The notes under the pieces were generated by a model. That model saw only the letters and a program-made list of their open reading frames with translations. It was not told where the DNA came from and did not search any database. 64,000 nucleotides of DNA. Source: Achatina immaculata (taxonomy: Eukaryota; Mollusca; Gastropoda; Stylommatophora; Achatinidae). This document shows positions 47,227-58,638 of this stretch, piece after piece (within the stretch, counting starts at the first letter, position 1; each line of letters opens with the position of its first letter). The stretch is from positions 47,994,751 to 48,058,750 of the forward strand of contig CM019693.1 of NCBI GenBank assembly GCA_009760885.1, in the 5' to 3' direction. The translations under genes and the position numbers were made by a program.

Positions 47227-48232
47227 TGAATGAATGAATGAATGAATAATCTTTATTTTTAAAGGGTAAAGAATTTGGCACGCAGGCCCGTCTTACATTC
47301 TGCCCTTCATCACTCCATCTTTCATTCTTCCCACACACTTGATTTAGTACAAATATACAAATTAAATTAGGAAAAAACATATCAAAAGAGTGTAAGATTT
47401 AACTATTACATTCAAAGTAAAAGAGAAGAAGTAATTAACCTAATAAAATAGCTCTCACACAGACATATACATAATCAGAAATACATTGTAAATACAGATC
47501 TTCTAACATATGTTTTCTTAACAAACATTAAAATAATTTCTAACAATATCTAACAAGTTACTTTTCGAACTATGTCATTTTAGTACTTGATGGTTGGCGA
47601 GTCATGTGTTGAGAGAGTGGTGGTTATTATATGAAGGCATATAATTACATGCAAGTAAATAATGAAACAGGTTTGAGTTAAAGGATGAAGTATTACCAAT
47701 GGATTTTAAATGGTAGGGGAGGGTGTTCTAGAACTGTACTGCAGAGTATGCAAGGCTTTTCTTGTACAGATCAATCCTGGGTTTAGGAAGAAGACAGTTT
47801 TTTAAACGCTGGCTATGTTTAGTGTTATACGTAAACAGTGACCACAAATAAGGCGGAGCATTGTGCGACAGAATTCTGTGAACAAACTTAACTTTGTTAA
47901 AAATGATTCTATTTTTGAGGGGTAGAATTTTGAGTTGTTCGTGCTGATCTACAGTCTGTACTGGGTGTTTGTCATAAATCAGATTTAATGCTCGCTTGTG
48001 AAGTGAGTGGAGCCTTTTTGTGTTTGAGACTGAGCATTCATCCCAGATTGTGGAACAGTAATCTAAGTGTGTTTGTATGTGTGATATGTAGTATATCTTT
48101 CTTGTGTCTCTGTCGATAAAGTGTTTAATTGTGGCTAATTGGTAAACTTTCTGTGCAATCAAGTTTGTTAGGTTATGTACGTGAGAATTCCAAGTTAAAT
48201 GCTCATCAATGAGAGATGTAGATAGAGAGATA

Positions 48233-48240
<8 letters not shown>
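47227..48240 (-). mobile_element. CR1-like LINE 3' end (a), nested in family A
   Basis: The minus strand encodes the end of a CR1-like reverse transcriptase region (LIDEHLTWNSHVHNLTNLIAQKVYQL, IQTHLDYCSTIW, LHSLHKRALNLIYDKH, LPLKNRIIFNKVKFVHRIL) without RNase H. It has a 3' noncoding part and an ATTC repeat tail at 47226-47248. The start abuts a GA tract at 48230-48262. It shares its terminal motif (GGCACGCAGGCCCGTCT) with copy (b). Confidence 0.82.
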
Positions 48241-48263
<23 letters not shown>

Positions 48264-48264
<1 letters not shown>

Positions 48265-48993
48265 TTGATTGATTGATTGATTGATCTTTATTTCAAAAGG
48301 GTTAAGAATTGGGCACGCAGGCCCGTCTGACATTCTGCCCTTTATCATACATCTTTCACTCTATTCCAGACATTCTACAAATATGCTGTTCATATAACAA
48401 ACATAACTAACATTGAAGCTGAGAGACATAAAATAAAATATAACATTTACGTTTCGCTCTTACACATTCACTCAGTACAGAAATAACTATATACATTATA
48501 AATGACTATCTACTAAACAAAATTTTCGGGACTATTCAGAAAACAATTAATTGTATTCGGTGTCTGTAAGAGCAGCTTAAGATAACTTTTAAGTTTTATA
48601 ATTCATGGAGGCATGTAGTCGACATCAAATAGATATTGGGAAAGCTTGTAGTTGTAGGAAGGAGTATAATTTATATTTTTTATATAGGATGGGAGGGTAT
48701 TCCAAAGATGAGCAGCAGAATAACTAAAGCTTTTCTTGTAAAGATCAAGTCTAGGTTTTGGAAGACATATGTTGTTCAAGCGTTGGCTGCACTTTGGGTT
48801 AAATTTAAACAGGTTCCATAGATAAGGTGGGGCATGCCGTGAAAGAATTTGATGTACTAACTTGGCCTTGTTGAAGAGGAACCTGTTCTTAAGAGGTAGT
48901 ATTTTGATACGTTTGTGATGATTAGTTGATTGTGCTTGATCTTTGTCACTTATAAGCTTTACTGCTCGCTTTTGGAGAGAGCAAAGCCTTTTT
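48264..48993 (-). mobile_element. CR1-like LINE 3' end (b), nested in family A
   Basis: The minus strand encodes KRLCSLQKRAVKLISDKDQ, LPLKNRFLFNKAKLVHQILSRHAPPYLWNLFKFN and ends SYNYKLSQYLFDVDYMPP at 48603. The tail is AATC repeats (48264-48280). The right edge at 48993 abuts GAGAA, which also occurs at 47222-47226 immediately left of copy (a). The pair is thus bracketed by a 5-base target-site duplication, and removal of the insertion restores the family A frame exactly. Confidence 0.85.
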
Positions 48994-50679
48994 GAGAAAG
49001 CCCCAGAGGAGTGGAAAACTGGTCTTATAGTAAAACTACCAAAGAAGGGTGACCTCAGAGATTGCGGGAACTGGAGAGGCATTACCCTACTGCCACTCAC
49101 CAGTAAAGTATTTTGCAGAATAATCATCAACAGAATTGTACCAAAACTTGAGGAAAAACTTCGGAAAGAGCAGGCAGGATTTAGGAAAGGAAGATCATGC
49201 ATAGACCACATATTTGTACTTAGACAAATATTAGAACAGGCAAATGAGTGGCATAGTACAACATATGCATTATTCATAGATTTTGAGAAAGCCTTTGACA
49301 GTGTCAACAGAGATGCACTGTGGAAAATCCTAAGATGGCATGGCCTCCCCCATAAAATAGTTAATGTAATCAAAGCCCTATACGAGGGTTTTCAGTGCAA
49401 AGTGATCTGTGGTGAACATACCTCCAGCAGCTTTAGGGTACAAACAGGAGTGAAACAGGGATGTGTACTATCACCAACATTATTTATCTTGGCAGTAGAC
49501 TGGTTAATGAAGGAGGCAACATCAGACAAACGCAGAGGATTACAATGGACCCTTGACACAGTGCTGGAGGACCTTGACTTTGCGGACGACATTTGTCTAT
49601 TATCAAGCAGTCACAAAGATATGCAAGATAAAATAAACAAGCTAACTCAGAATGCAAACAACATAGGACTAAAGATCAACGTAGGAAAGACAAAGTTAAT
49701 GAAGCAAAATGTGAACAACAGAAATGTACTCAGAGTAGATAACAAGTTAGTGGAGGAGGTCAACGAATTTGTATACCTTGGCAGCAGAGTAGTAGAAAAT
49801 GGAGACATCACAGAGGACATCAACAGCAGACTTATTAGAGCAAACCAGGCTTTTGCAATGCTGCAGAATATACGGAAATCAAATAAACTAAGCATAAATA
49901 TAAAAATCAGGATATTTAAGAGTAATGTTCTAAGTGTACTACTCTATGGAAGTGAATGCTGGAAAATCACCAAAACCATAGAAAACAAGTTGAATTCTTT
50001 CCAGACTAAATGTTGACGAAGAATTAGAAATATATTTTGGCCAAACACCATAAGAAATAACATCTTATTAGCAGAAATGCAGATGAAACCACTGACAACA
50101 ATTATTGAGTAAAGACGCTGGCGATGGTTGGGACATGTGCTCCGAATGATTGACAACTCACTACCAAAAATAGCACTAAGATGGACACCACAGGGGAGCA
50201 GAAGTAAGGGTAGACCAAAAAAGACATGGAGAAGAACAACAGAAAGGATGTTGAGCAATAGAGGGCTCACCTGGGCAAGAGCAGAAAAAAAGGCGAAGGA
50301 CAGGCATTTGTGGAAAACCCTTGCGGAAGCCCCATGTGCCCTGGGCACTTAAGGTTCAGAGAGAGAGAGATATATATTTTAAAAAATGGATGTTAGATTA
50401 AACTCTTATTCGATCACAGGAATCGAGAAAGGGGCCAATATCGCTTTAAAAAATAAATTCCTGGGAAAAAAAAGGACCCTGAATATGTAGTCATTGTAGA
50501 AAACGTTCTGGAATTTTTTTTTAACTTGGAATGTTCAATGAGCTTAAAACTTCATTTCTTGCATGAGCATTTGGATTTTTTCTCAGAAAAATGTTGGTGC
50601 AGTCAGCAAGGATCAAGGAGAATGCTTCCACCAAGATGTTAAGAAAATGAAAAAAAGATACCAAGGTCAATTGAATATT

Positions 50680-51166
50680 TCCATGATGGGCAACTATTGC
50701 TGCTTGTTAATATGATGGGCGACTACTGCTGCTTGTTAATATGATGGGCGACTATTGCTGGTTGTTAATATGACGGGCGACTATTGCTGGTTGTTAATAT
50801 GATGGGCGACTACTGCTGCTTATTAATATGATGGGCGACTATTGCTGGTTGTTAATATGATGGGCGACTATTGCTGGTTGTTAATATGATGGGCGACTAT
50901 TGCTGGTTGTTAATATGATGGGCGACTATTGCTGGTTGTTAATATGACGGGCGACTATTGCTGGTTGTTAATATGATGGGCGACTATTGCTGGTTGTTAA
51001 TATGATGGGCGACTATTGCTGGTTGTTAATATGATGGGCGACTATTGCTGCTTGTTAATATGATGGGCGACTATTGCTGGTTGTTAATATGATGGGCGAC
51101 TATTGCTGGTTGTTAATATGATGGGCGACTATTGCTGGTTGTTAATATGATGGGCGACTATTTCTG
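50680..51166. repeat. 29-bp minisatellite, about 17 copies
   Basis: Unit ATGATGGGCGACTATTGCTG + GTTGTTAAT. Variants (GACGGGCG, CTGCTTGTTAAT) are scattered; otherwise very uniform. Confidence 0.93.
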
Positions 51167-53485
51167 GATGATTCATTGTGAAAATCCAGAAACATCGTAC
51201 AGCCTCATTAGCACAAGAAAGAGGCACAGCAAGACGTTTGTCTAAAGTTACTATATTAGAACAGCAGTGGTAACGAATTTACTGAGATGTTGTCACAGAT
51301 TAGTTATTTTTCTTGAATATGTCATAGAATTAAACTCAATCTACTCGTTCAATCTTGTCACTTCACCCAAAAATGTCTGTGTAGTTTGCAGGAAAAAACT
51401 ATGCATGATTTGGGGGAGGGGGGGGGAATCTGAAGTCATGTTATGATCCAGTGCAAGACAAACCAATAGATGTAATAGAAAATGTTTAAATTTCTATAAA
51501 CTTGAATTTTATAGACCAGTGTTATTTACAGTTACGTGCTAAAAAGACGAAAATTAAATAATTATAGAAGCATAATTTAGGTAAAAGATGCAGATAATAT
51601 TTTAAATTCTTGTTCTTAATGACTGAATATAATTAACATTCAGGAAAATCATCAGCTGCGGTACAACTTCACAGAAATTATGGACCACGAAATAAGCTTA
51701 AACGATCAGGTTTATAAAGCTGTAATTACTTGTAAACTATTATGTACAAATGTTTATCTATTGTTTATGTTTCATTTCTAACTAAGACACACGGTAGCGA
51801 ACGTAAACAGTCGTTGTATCTAATGAGTGCAATATCTACTTCGTTTCTTCTGCTGTTAGCAGTGCTGCTCTTGCTATACGCAGTAACTTGAAGTAGCTAA
51901 TTCCTGCAACAAATCTAATAGCGAAAAAGGTAGCCATAAAAATACGCCAAAAGGCGAGTTCTCAAAACACAAATATGAAACAACAGACAAGGATTTTCTA
52001 TACAAACCAAGAGCTTCCTGAAACTTTGAGAAGATCTGTCGTCTTTTTTTTCTAGCAAAATGTGAGACGATCAAGTGAAGACTTCACTATTATATACAGT
52101 CATGATCATGTGACATAAGTCACGTTGCACTTCATTTGATTGAATCATTTTTTCCTAGATGGATTCATTTTCCCGTAAATCCCATATACTCAGAACAAAA
52201 TAATTTTCAGAGAATACAAAAATTCAGACTTGTGCACTGAATTGTCCGCCCTCGTGCACTTTTGCTGCACCAGTTTTCTGTTTATAAATAGCGTGGTGAA
52301 AATGATGGAACTTGAGACTGAAATGTAGTAAAAGATGAATCCATGCTATCACAGAGTCAAACTGTCAAGTCACTGGAAGGCTGTAGTTTCCCACATAAAG
52401 ATTAGTATGTGAAGAGAAAAGAAGAACGGAGGACAAGTAGGAAATAAAAGGAATTAGATTCTATGTCAGCCCCGGACTTTGTTTTGTTTCTTGGTTTTTC
52501 TTCATGCTTAAGTAGAAACTAAGAAAATAATAACCATGTACATTCTCAAGACAAATTAATAGCTTGAGTTTGATTCTCCTTGTTATAGAGCAGGAGTGGT
52601 GGGGCTATTTTGTGTGTCTGTCTTGTGGGTTAAGGTCCATTATACCGTAACCTGAAAAACTATTGAACTTTGAACCTTGTTTGACCAAACTCGATATCTT
52701 AAAGTGTTGATCTACAGTGAAATGTTCAAAAAAGGGGGGGGGGGCGGGGTGAAAGATGTATTTTGAGAACAGCGGGCGGTTTGTAGAGCTGATTCCGTGT
52801 GCAGATATCAGTTGTTTTATTGGTCAGTTTATGCAGATTTAGTGAGCATGCCATGTTTTGATTGGTGCAATCGAGTGAAATAATTCTGTACTTCTAAGTG
52901 AAAGGTTCAAGAAAGAGAGAGTAGGTGCTAATTTATGAGGAAATATTTTTTTGGACTCCAGAAGAGAGCGTTTTAAACTGCTCATGGATTTGTATAATCT
53001 GACCATGTCCGGAGAAATTAGCTTGTATGCAAATATTAAAACTGTCTTGAATTCTACATGCTATGCTAATGCTTGGCTACATTGTTGAGTAGTGGAGCCT
53101 GTAAGGAAAGTAGCTATTACTTATTCGAGTTGAATCCATGCTTAAACTATGCTAGATACCCATTATATTGTTGGGCGGTAGATTTTATAGAAGTAGAACT
53201 CTACACTTTGATTCATCTTCCTCATCACTGCTGGCCTGTAGAAAGTTTCTATTATTTCTGAATCTTGGGTTACATTAGGTGATAGAAAACTGAGTTTCAG
53301 ATCTTTATGTTGAATCAAATGATTTCTGATTGGCTGTTAGGCAAACTGTGTCTCACCAAATATTTTCTATCAGATGTGTATAACTATAAAGTCGTGTCAA
53401 GTCAAGAAGATGGATATTTGTTTTTGCCTCCTACATTCCTCGTCACACAGATTGCTGTTTTAAATAAACACTAAATTTGTCTTGT
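51167..53485. other. No recognisable gene; two G-runs
   Basis: Over 2 kb of AT-rich sequence without coding or repeat signal. G-runs at about 51412-51427 and 52734-52748 interrupt it and could form G-quadruplexes or reflect sequencing difficulty. Confidence 0.5.
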
Positions 53486-53868
53486 AGTAGTAGTCTTATC
53501 ATCCACGTGTGGGTGTGATGTAGTAGTAATCTTATCATCCACGTGTGGGTGTGATGTAGTAGTAATCTTATCATCCACGTGTGTGTGATGTAGTAGTAAT
53601 CTTATCATCCACGTGTGTGTGTGATGTAGTAGTAATCTTATCATCCGCGTGTGTGTGTGATGTAGTAGTAATCTTATCATCCACGTGTGGGTGTGATGTA
53701 GTAGTAATCTTATCATCCACGTGTGTGTGTGATGTAGTAGTAATCTTATCATCCACGTGTGGGTGTGATGTAGTAGTAATCGTGTCATCCACGTGTGTGT
53801 GATGTAGTAGTAATCTTATCATCCACGTGTGGGTGTGATGTAGTAATCTTATCATCCACGTGTGGGTG
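53486..53868. repeat. About 34-bp minisatellite, 11-12 copies
   Basis: Unit TGTGATGTAGTAGTAATCTT, ATCATCCACGTGTGGG with length variation of 2-4 bases in a GT run. Each unit has a CACGTG box. Long frames through it on both strands are repeat artefacts. Confidence 0.9.
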
Positions 53869-54734
53869 TAATGTCTAGACTTACAAACTACCACGGTTCG
53901 ATGACGCCCACTGTAAATGGAAAACTTGTCTTCTGACACTTAGGCATGAAGCTGTCTGTGAAAACTGATAATATGTACCAGTGAAGAACATCACATCTGA
54001 GTACACGATATACATAACTATCACTACACATGAAAACCAGATCTTCGTTTGACAGTAAAACTTCGTTGAGTCCAACTCCAGATCTGTGTTATAGTGTGTT
54101 ATACTACGTTGTTATACTGTGTTATACTATATTGTTATAATGTGTTTTTTATGTTGTTATACTATGTTGTTATACTATGTTATACTATTTTGGTGTCAGC
54201 TGACTCCCGCTAAAGCTGGTGAAAATAAAAATATAAAAAGTATAACTATAGATAAAATGTGTGTAAGTCTGGGTTTGTTCCCATGAATGTGTAGCGCTGT
54301 TGGTTGTGTGACTTGTAAGAGATCATTGTCTCCTTGTTGAAGTGTTTAGACCAGACACAAGCTTGCCTGCTTTTGGATGTGAACAATCACAGTTTATCTG
54401 GTTAAATACGAACATCCCTGTCCGTCTGTCACGTCAGAGGACGCGGAGAGGACGCAAGTTCCAAATGCTCGACTCCATGGATGGAGTGAGCTGAAGCTGC
54501 TTTTACTTTCCTTCATCATCACAACCACGAGATTTTATCATCATCATCATCACTGAAGTTATTCATTTAAACTCGGCAAGACGTATAATTTCTTTGACTG
54601 TCGCTACTGCCAGCCTGGTGTCCTGTCTTGTGTCTGCCAAATAAAAGTTGTTGTCTGCAAGATGTGGGATGTCAATCAACTTTGTATCTTTAATCAACTG
54701 TTTGTCTCATCCTGACAGTCTACACACGTATGCA
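53869..54734. other. No gene; TTATAC-rich stretch
   Basis: At 54085-54195 the word TGTTATACTATGTTG repeats loosely. The rest, up to the 23-bp array, is unassigned. Confidence 0.5.
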
Positions 54735-55134
54735 CGCATGTACAGACACACAACACACGCATGTACAGACACACAACACACGCATGTACAGACACACAAC
54801 ACACGCATGTACAGACACACAATACACGCATGTACAGACACACAACACACGCATGTACAGACACACAATACACGCATGTACAGACACAAAACACACGCAT
54901 GTACAGACACACAACACACGCATGTACAGACACACAACACACGCATGTACAGACACACAACACACGCATGTACAGACACACAATACACGCATGTACAGAC
55001 ACACAATACACGCATGTACAGACACACAACACACGCATGTACAGACACACAATACACGCATGTACAGACACACAACACACGCATGTACACACAAACACTA
55101 CACGCATGTACAGACACATAATACACGCACGTCG
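54735..55134. repeat. 23-bp minisatellite, left part, about 17 copies
   Basis: Unit CGCATGTACAGACACACAAC + ACA, with a C/T variant (AATACA). As 23 is not a multiple of three and stops are absent in several frames, long Cys/Thr/His-rich frames appear on both strands. Further units lie at 57816-57893, on the other side of the family D element. Confidence 0.93.
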
Positions 55135-57815
55135 TCATCATCATCATCATCAGGTGCCGTGCCGACTGGCGTTGGCTATTATGCTTCTCCAGAGTACCCG
55201 ATCCTTCATGCAGGCCATCAGTTCAGTTGGTGATCTCCTCTCACACCATCCCGTCAGACTGTCCAGTATCATTTCTCTTGGTCTTCCTCTTGATCTTCTT
55301 CCTTCTATTTTTCCTGTTGTTATAATATTTTCAATGCCCCCTCTTCTCATTGCATGTCCTATGAAAGTACATTGTCTCTCTCTTATCTTTCTGACAAGGT
55401 TTTTTATCTCTCCAGCTATTCTCATACATTCTTCATTAGTTATTTTTGCTGTCCAGGGGATTCGCAACATTCTTCTAATAAACCACATTTCTGCTGCTTC
55501 CAATGATTTTTGTGCAGACTTGCCTATTGTCCATGATTCACTTCCATATAACAAGATAGGTTCAATATAGCATTTTAGGACTCGTTTTCTAACATTCATT
55601 GATAACGATGTGTTGGCTAATATTTTTCTCATTCTCTGAAATGCAGTCTTTGCTTGGCCTATTCTGTTCCTAATTTCTGTTTTGCATTTCCCATCTGAAG
55701 TTATTACTGCTCCAAGGTATTTGAATTTCTGCACCTGCTTTAGAATGGTTCCGTTTAATTGAATACTGCATGCTGGTGGATTCTGTTTCTTAGATATAAC
55801 CATAGTCTATGTCTTTTTGATGTTCAAAGTAAGGCCTTTCTGTTCACTTTCTTTGGCCACTTTATCCAAGAGATTTTGCAGGTCTTGTTGGTTCTCTGCT
55901 ATCAGTACTGTGTCGTCAGCATACCGAAGATTGTTAATATTGTATCCTCCAATTTTTATGCCTGGTTCTGTGATGATTGTTCTTAGAATATTCTCGCTGT
56001 ACAGAGAAAAAAGGTCCGGAGATAGTACACATCCTTGTCGCACCCCTTGTTTTATAGGTTGGTATTTTCCAATTCCATTTTCAACTCGAACTGCTGCTTC
56101 TTGCTGCCAGTATAGATGTTTTACAATCCTCAAGTCTTTGCCGTCTATATTGATGTCTTCAAGCATTTTAATAATTTCACTATGTTTCACCTTGTCAAAT
56201 GCTTTGGTGTAATCAATGAAGCATAAGTAGAGATCTTTCTGTACTTCTAAAGCTCTTTCTGTTAGTGTTCGTAAAGCATAAATGGCATTGTGTGTTCCCT
56301 TTCCTTCAACAAATCCAAACTGTTCATCTGCTATTTCCATTTTTATCTTTTTCCTTGTTCTTCTCATAATTATTCTCAGAAGTAGCTTCGTTATGTGACA
56401 TGAGAGGCTGATAGTCCGGTGGTCGTCACATTCCTGTGCACCTGGTTTCTTTGGTAGTGCTATAAACGTGGATTTAATCAGGTCACTGGGAATATAACCA
56501 CTGTTGTAAATATCATTCAGTAACTTGGTTATTATTTTTATTCCTGTCTCCTCTAGTGCCTCTATTTCTTCTATTGTTATATTATCAGGCCCAGTCGCTT
56601 TTCCTTTCTTCATGTGTTTGATGGCATTTATGATTTCATCTTCAAGTATTGGCGGTCCATCACAGTTTTCAGTATCTGGTGTTAATTCTGGTCTTTCTCC
56701 TCCATATAGCTCACCGATATACTCTGTCCACCTGTCCACAATGTCTTCTTTTCCCATTAACATTTTACCTTCTTTCGATTTCAGGCATCCTGTGGTATAT
56801 TTTGTTTTCCTGCATGTGAGTTCATTAATTCGTTTATGCATGTTTTTGCTGTCTTTATTATGAGTGTCCTCTATCTGTCTGCACTGTTCATTTAACCACA
56901 CTTCTTTTGCTTCTCTGCATTTGCGTCTTATTTCTTTATTTATCTTGCTATATTTTTCCTCGTTGTTTTTACTCCTCCTCCTCTTGTCCATCAGTCCTAA
57001 GATGTCGTCTGTCATCCATTTATTTTTAGGGGCTTCTTTTTTCGGTGGTATTATCTCCTTAACAGTTTGGTGGATAGAATCTCTTAACATTTCCCATTGT
57101 TCATCTATACTATTTATCTTGCTATTGCATTGTATCTATTTGTTATAATAACTTTGTATTGTTCTCGCAGTTCTTGGTCATTTTTAAGAAGTTCTGTATT
57201 CAGTTTGATGTTTCTCACTTTTCTTCCTGCTTTCTTTAGCTTTATTCTAACTTTTCCACAGAGTGGATTATGGTCACTATTGCAGTCAGCTCCTGGCATG
57301 GTTTTTGTTGTCAGTAATGCATTGCGGAATCGTTTGTTGATTAATATGTAGTCTATCTGGTTAAATGTCTTTTTGTCTGGGCTGCACCACGTTGCCAGTC
57401 TTCGAGGATGTTGTTTAAACCAGGTGTTTCCTACAACCATGCTATGTATTCTTGCCCATTCAATTAATTTATAACCTCTGTCACTCCTCTCCCCCAGTCC
57501 ATAGTCACCAACGATGTCTGAAGTTCTTTCTTTACCAACTTTGGCATTAAAATCTCCCATGACTATGGTAATTTCATGTGACTTTGTGTGTTTTAGTGCT
57601 GTCTCTATGTCATTATAAAATATATGTACATCTTCCTCAGAACTTTCAGATGTTGGAGCATACACTTGTATAATATTTATGTTTATTGGTTGTCCTTTCA
57701 GTTGGGCTAGCAGGACTCGGTCCGAGATGTTCAAATATCCTACAATTGTCCTTGCCGTTTTTTCATCAAATATAATTCCTACTCCTCGTTCATGTTTCTC
57801 ACTTCCTGAATATAT
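55135..57815 (-). mobile_element. RTE-like family D, nearly intact, 5'-truncated
   Basis: On the minus strand the endonuclease is cut at its N-terminus and starts YSGSEKHERGVGIIFDEKTART. It keeps TIVMGDFNAKVGKE and CNSDHNPL (frame to 57114). After one frameshift, frame 57090-55807 has the linker and the full reverse transcriptase ([62 protein letters not shown]). One in-frame stop (about 55804) precedes the C-terminal part 55803-55150 (FKYLGAVITSDGKCK, LLYGSESWTIGKS, GHAMRRG, GRPREM, ending ASRHGT). The tail is ATG repeats (55135-55152). Only one frameshift and one stop make it the youngest-looking RTE copy here. Confidence 0.88.
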
Positions 57816-57893
57816 TATGTACAGACACACAATACACGCATGCACAGACACACAATACCCGCATGTACAGACACACAACACACGCATGCAACA
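57816..57893. repeat. 23-bp minisatellite, right part, about 3 copies
   Basis: ATGTACAGACACACAATACA + CGC units, same as 54735-55134. Together they show that family D landed inside the array. On the minus strand the array gives the endonuclease frame an in-frame ATG and a Cys-rich leader, an accidental fusion. Confidence 0.88.
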
Positions 57894-57914
57894 CATAATT
57901 TCTGACTGCAGGAA

Positions 57915-57998
57915 GCATTAGCCCAAAGCTAATGTGATACCTTACAATCACTCAAGCAACAAAGCTAATGTGAAATCTTGCAATCAATAAAGCAACAA
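57915..57998 (-). repeat. Two inverted units of the 38-bp repeat
   Basis: CAAAGCTAATGTGATACCTT and ACAATCACTCAAGCAACAAAG match the reverse complement of the terminal units of the array at 6327-7105. Confidence 0.85.
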
Positions 57999-58001
57999 AC
58001 G

Positions 58002-58365
58002 TAACTACGTACATATATAAATGACTACAGAAAATAACCACATACATATATAAATGACTACAGAAAATAACCACATACATATATAAATGACTACAGAAAA
58101 TAACCACATACATATATAAATGACTACAGAAAGTAACTACGTACATATATAAATGACTACAGAAAATAACCACATACATATATAAATGACTACAGAAAAT
58201 AACCACACACATATATAAATGACTACAGAAAATAACCACATACATATATAAATGACTACAGAAAGTAACTACGTACATATATAAATGACTAAAAATAACT
58301 ACATACATATATAAATGACTACAGAAAGTTTATACGTACATATATAAATGACTACAGAAAATAAC
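58002..58365. repeat. 33-bp minisatellite, about 11 copies
   Basis: Unit ACATACATATATAAATGACT + ACAGAAAATAACC. It runs directly into a CR1-like 3' noncoding region (58375 on), which itself contains CTACATAAATGACTATC. The unit therefore looks derived from that element. Confidence 0.9.
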
Positions 58366-58374
58366 TACATACTA

Positions 58375-58565
58375 CTGTAACTACATAAATGACTATCTAC
58401 CAAACAGAATTTTGTTGGTCCTCATAATAAACAATTGACCGAGTTCGGTGACTGTAAGAGCAGTCTAGAATAACTTTTGTGAATCATGGACACATGTAAT
58501 CGACATCAAAAAGATATTGGAAGAGATTATAGTTAAAAGCTAAGCAAGCATAGAAACGTTTTAAG
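58375..58565 (-). mobile_element. CR1-like LINE 3' scrap
   Basis: Matches 48490-48665 of CR1-like copy (b): AAATGACTATCTAC, CAATTGACCGAGTTCGGTGACTG (diverged), GTAAGAGCAG, and the terminal codons YNLFQYLFDVDYMCP on the minus strand. Only the last 25 codons and part of the 3' noncoding region remain. Confidence 0.8.
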
Positions 58566-58638
58566 AACATTCTACATTCAAATCTGCCGGAGTTGAGTGT
58601 GTGTGTGAGGGGTGAGAGAAAGGGGGTTCTGGTAAGAT

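Larger units (their letters stand above)
45402..50370 (+). mobile_element. RTE-like family A, full length, split by CR1-like copies
   Basis: A perfect 16-bp target-site duplication TATATATTTTAAAAAA lies at 45386-45401 and 50371-50386. Without the inner insertion the element is about 3.2 kb. One frame of 992 codons begins at 45602. Endonuclease: GSWNVRTLNQTGK, LGIQEARW, LILDDFNAKVGEG, VGSDHNLL. Linker: 46769-47226. Reverse transcriptase after 48999: LPKKGDLRDCGNWRGITLL, KEQAGFRKGRSC, ALFIDFEKAFDSVN, GVKQGCVLSPTLF, LDFADDICLLS. C-terminus: WRWLGHVLRM, GRPKKTWRRT. There are no frameshifts. The frame is broken only by three in-frame stops (TGA 46643, TGA 50014, TAA 50110) and the insertion at 47227-48998. 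The 3' end is an AG tail. RTE affinity rests on length, domain order and tail; the exact clade is inference. Confidence 0.9.

Noticed and set aside
54648..55570. Cys- and Thr/His-rich frames that look like cysteine-rich secreted repeats
   Set aside because: Translation of the 23-bp minisatellite, partly running into antisense of an RTE element.
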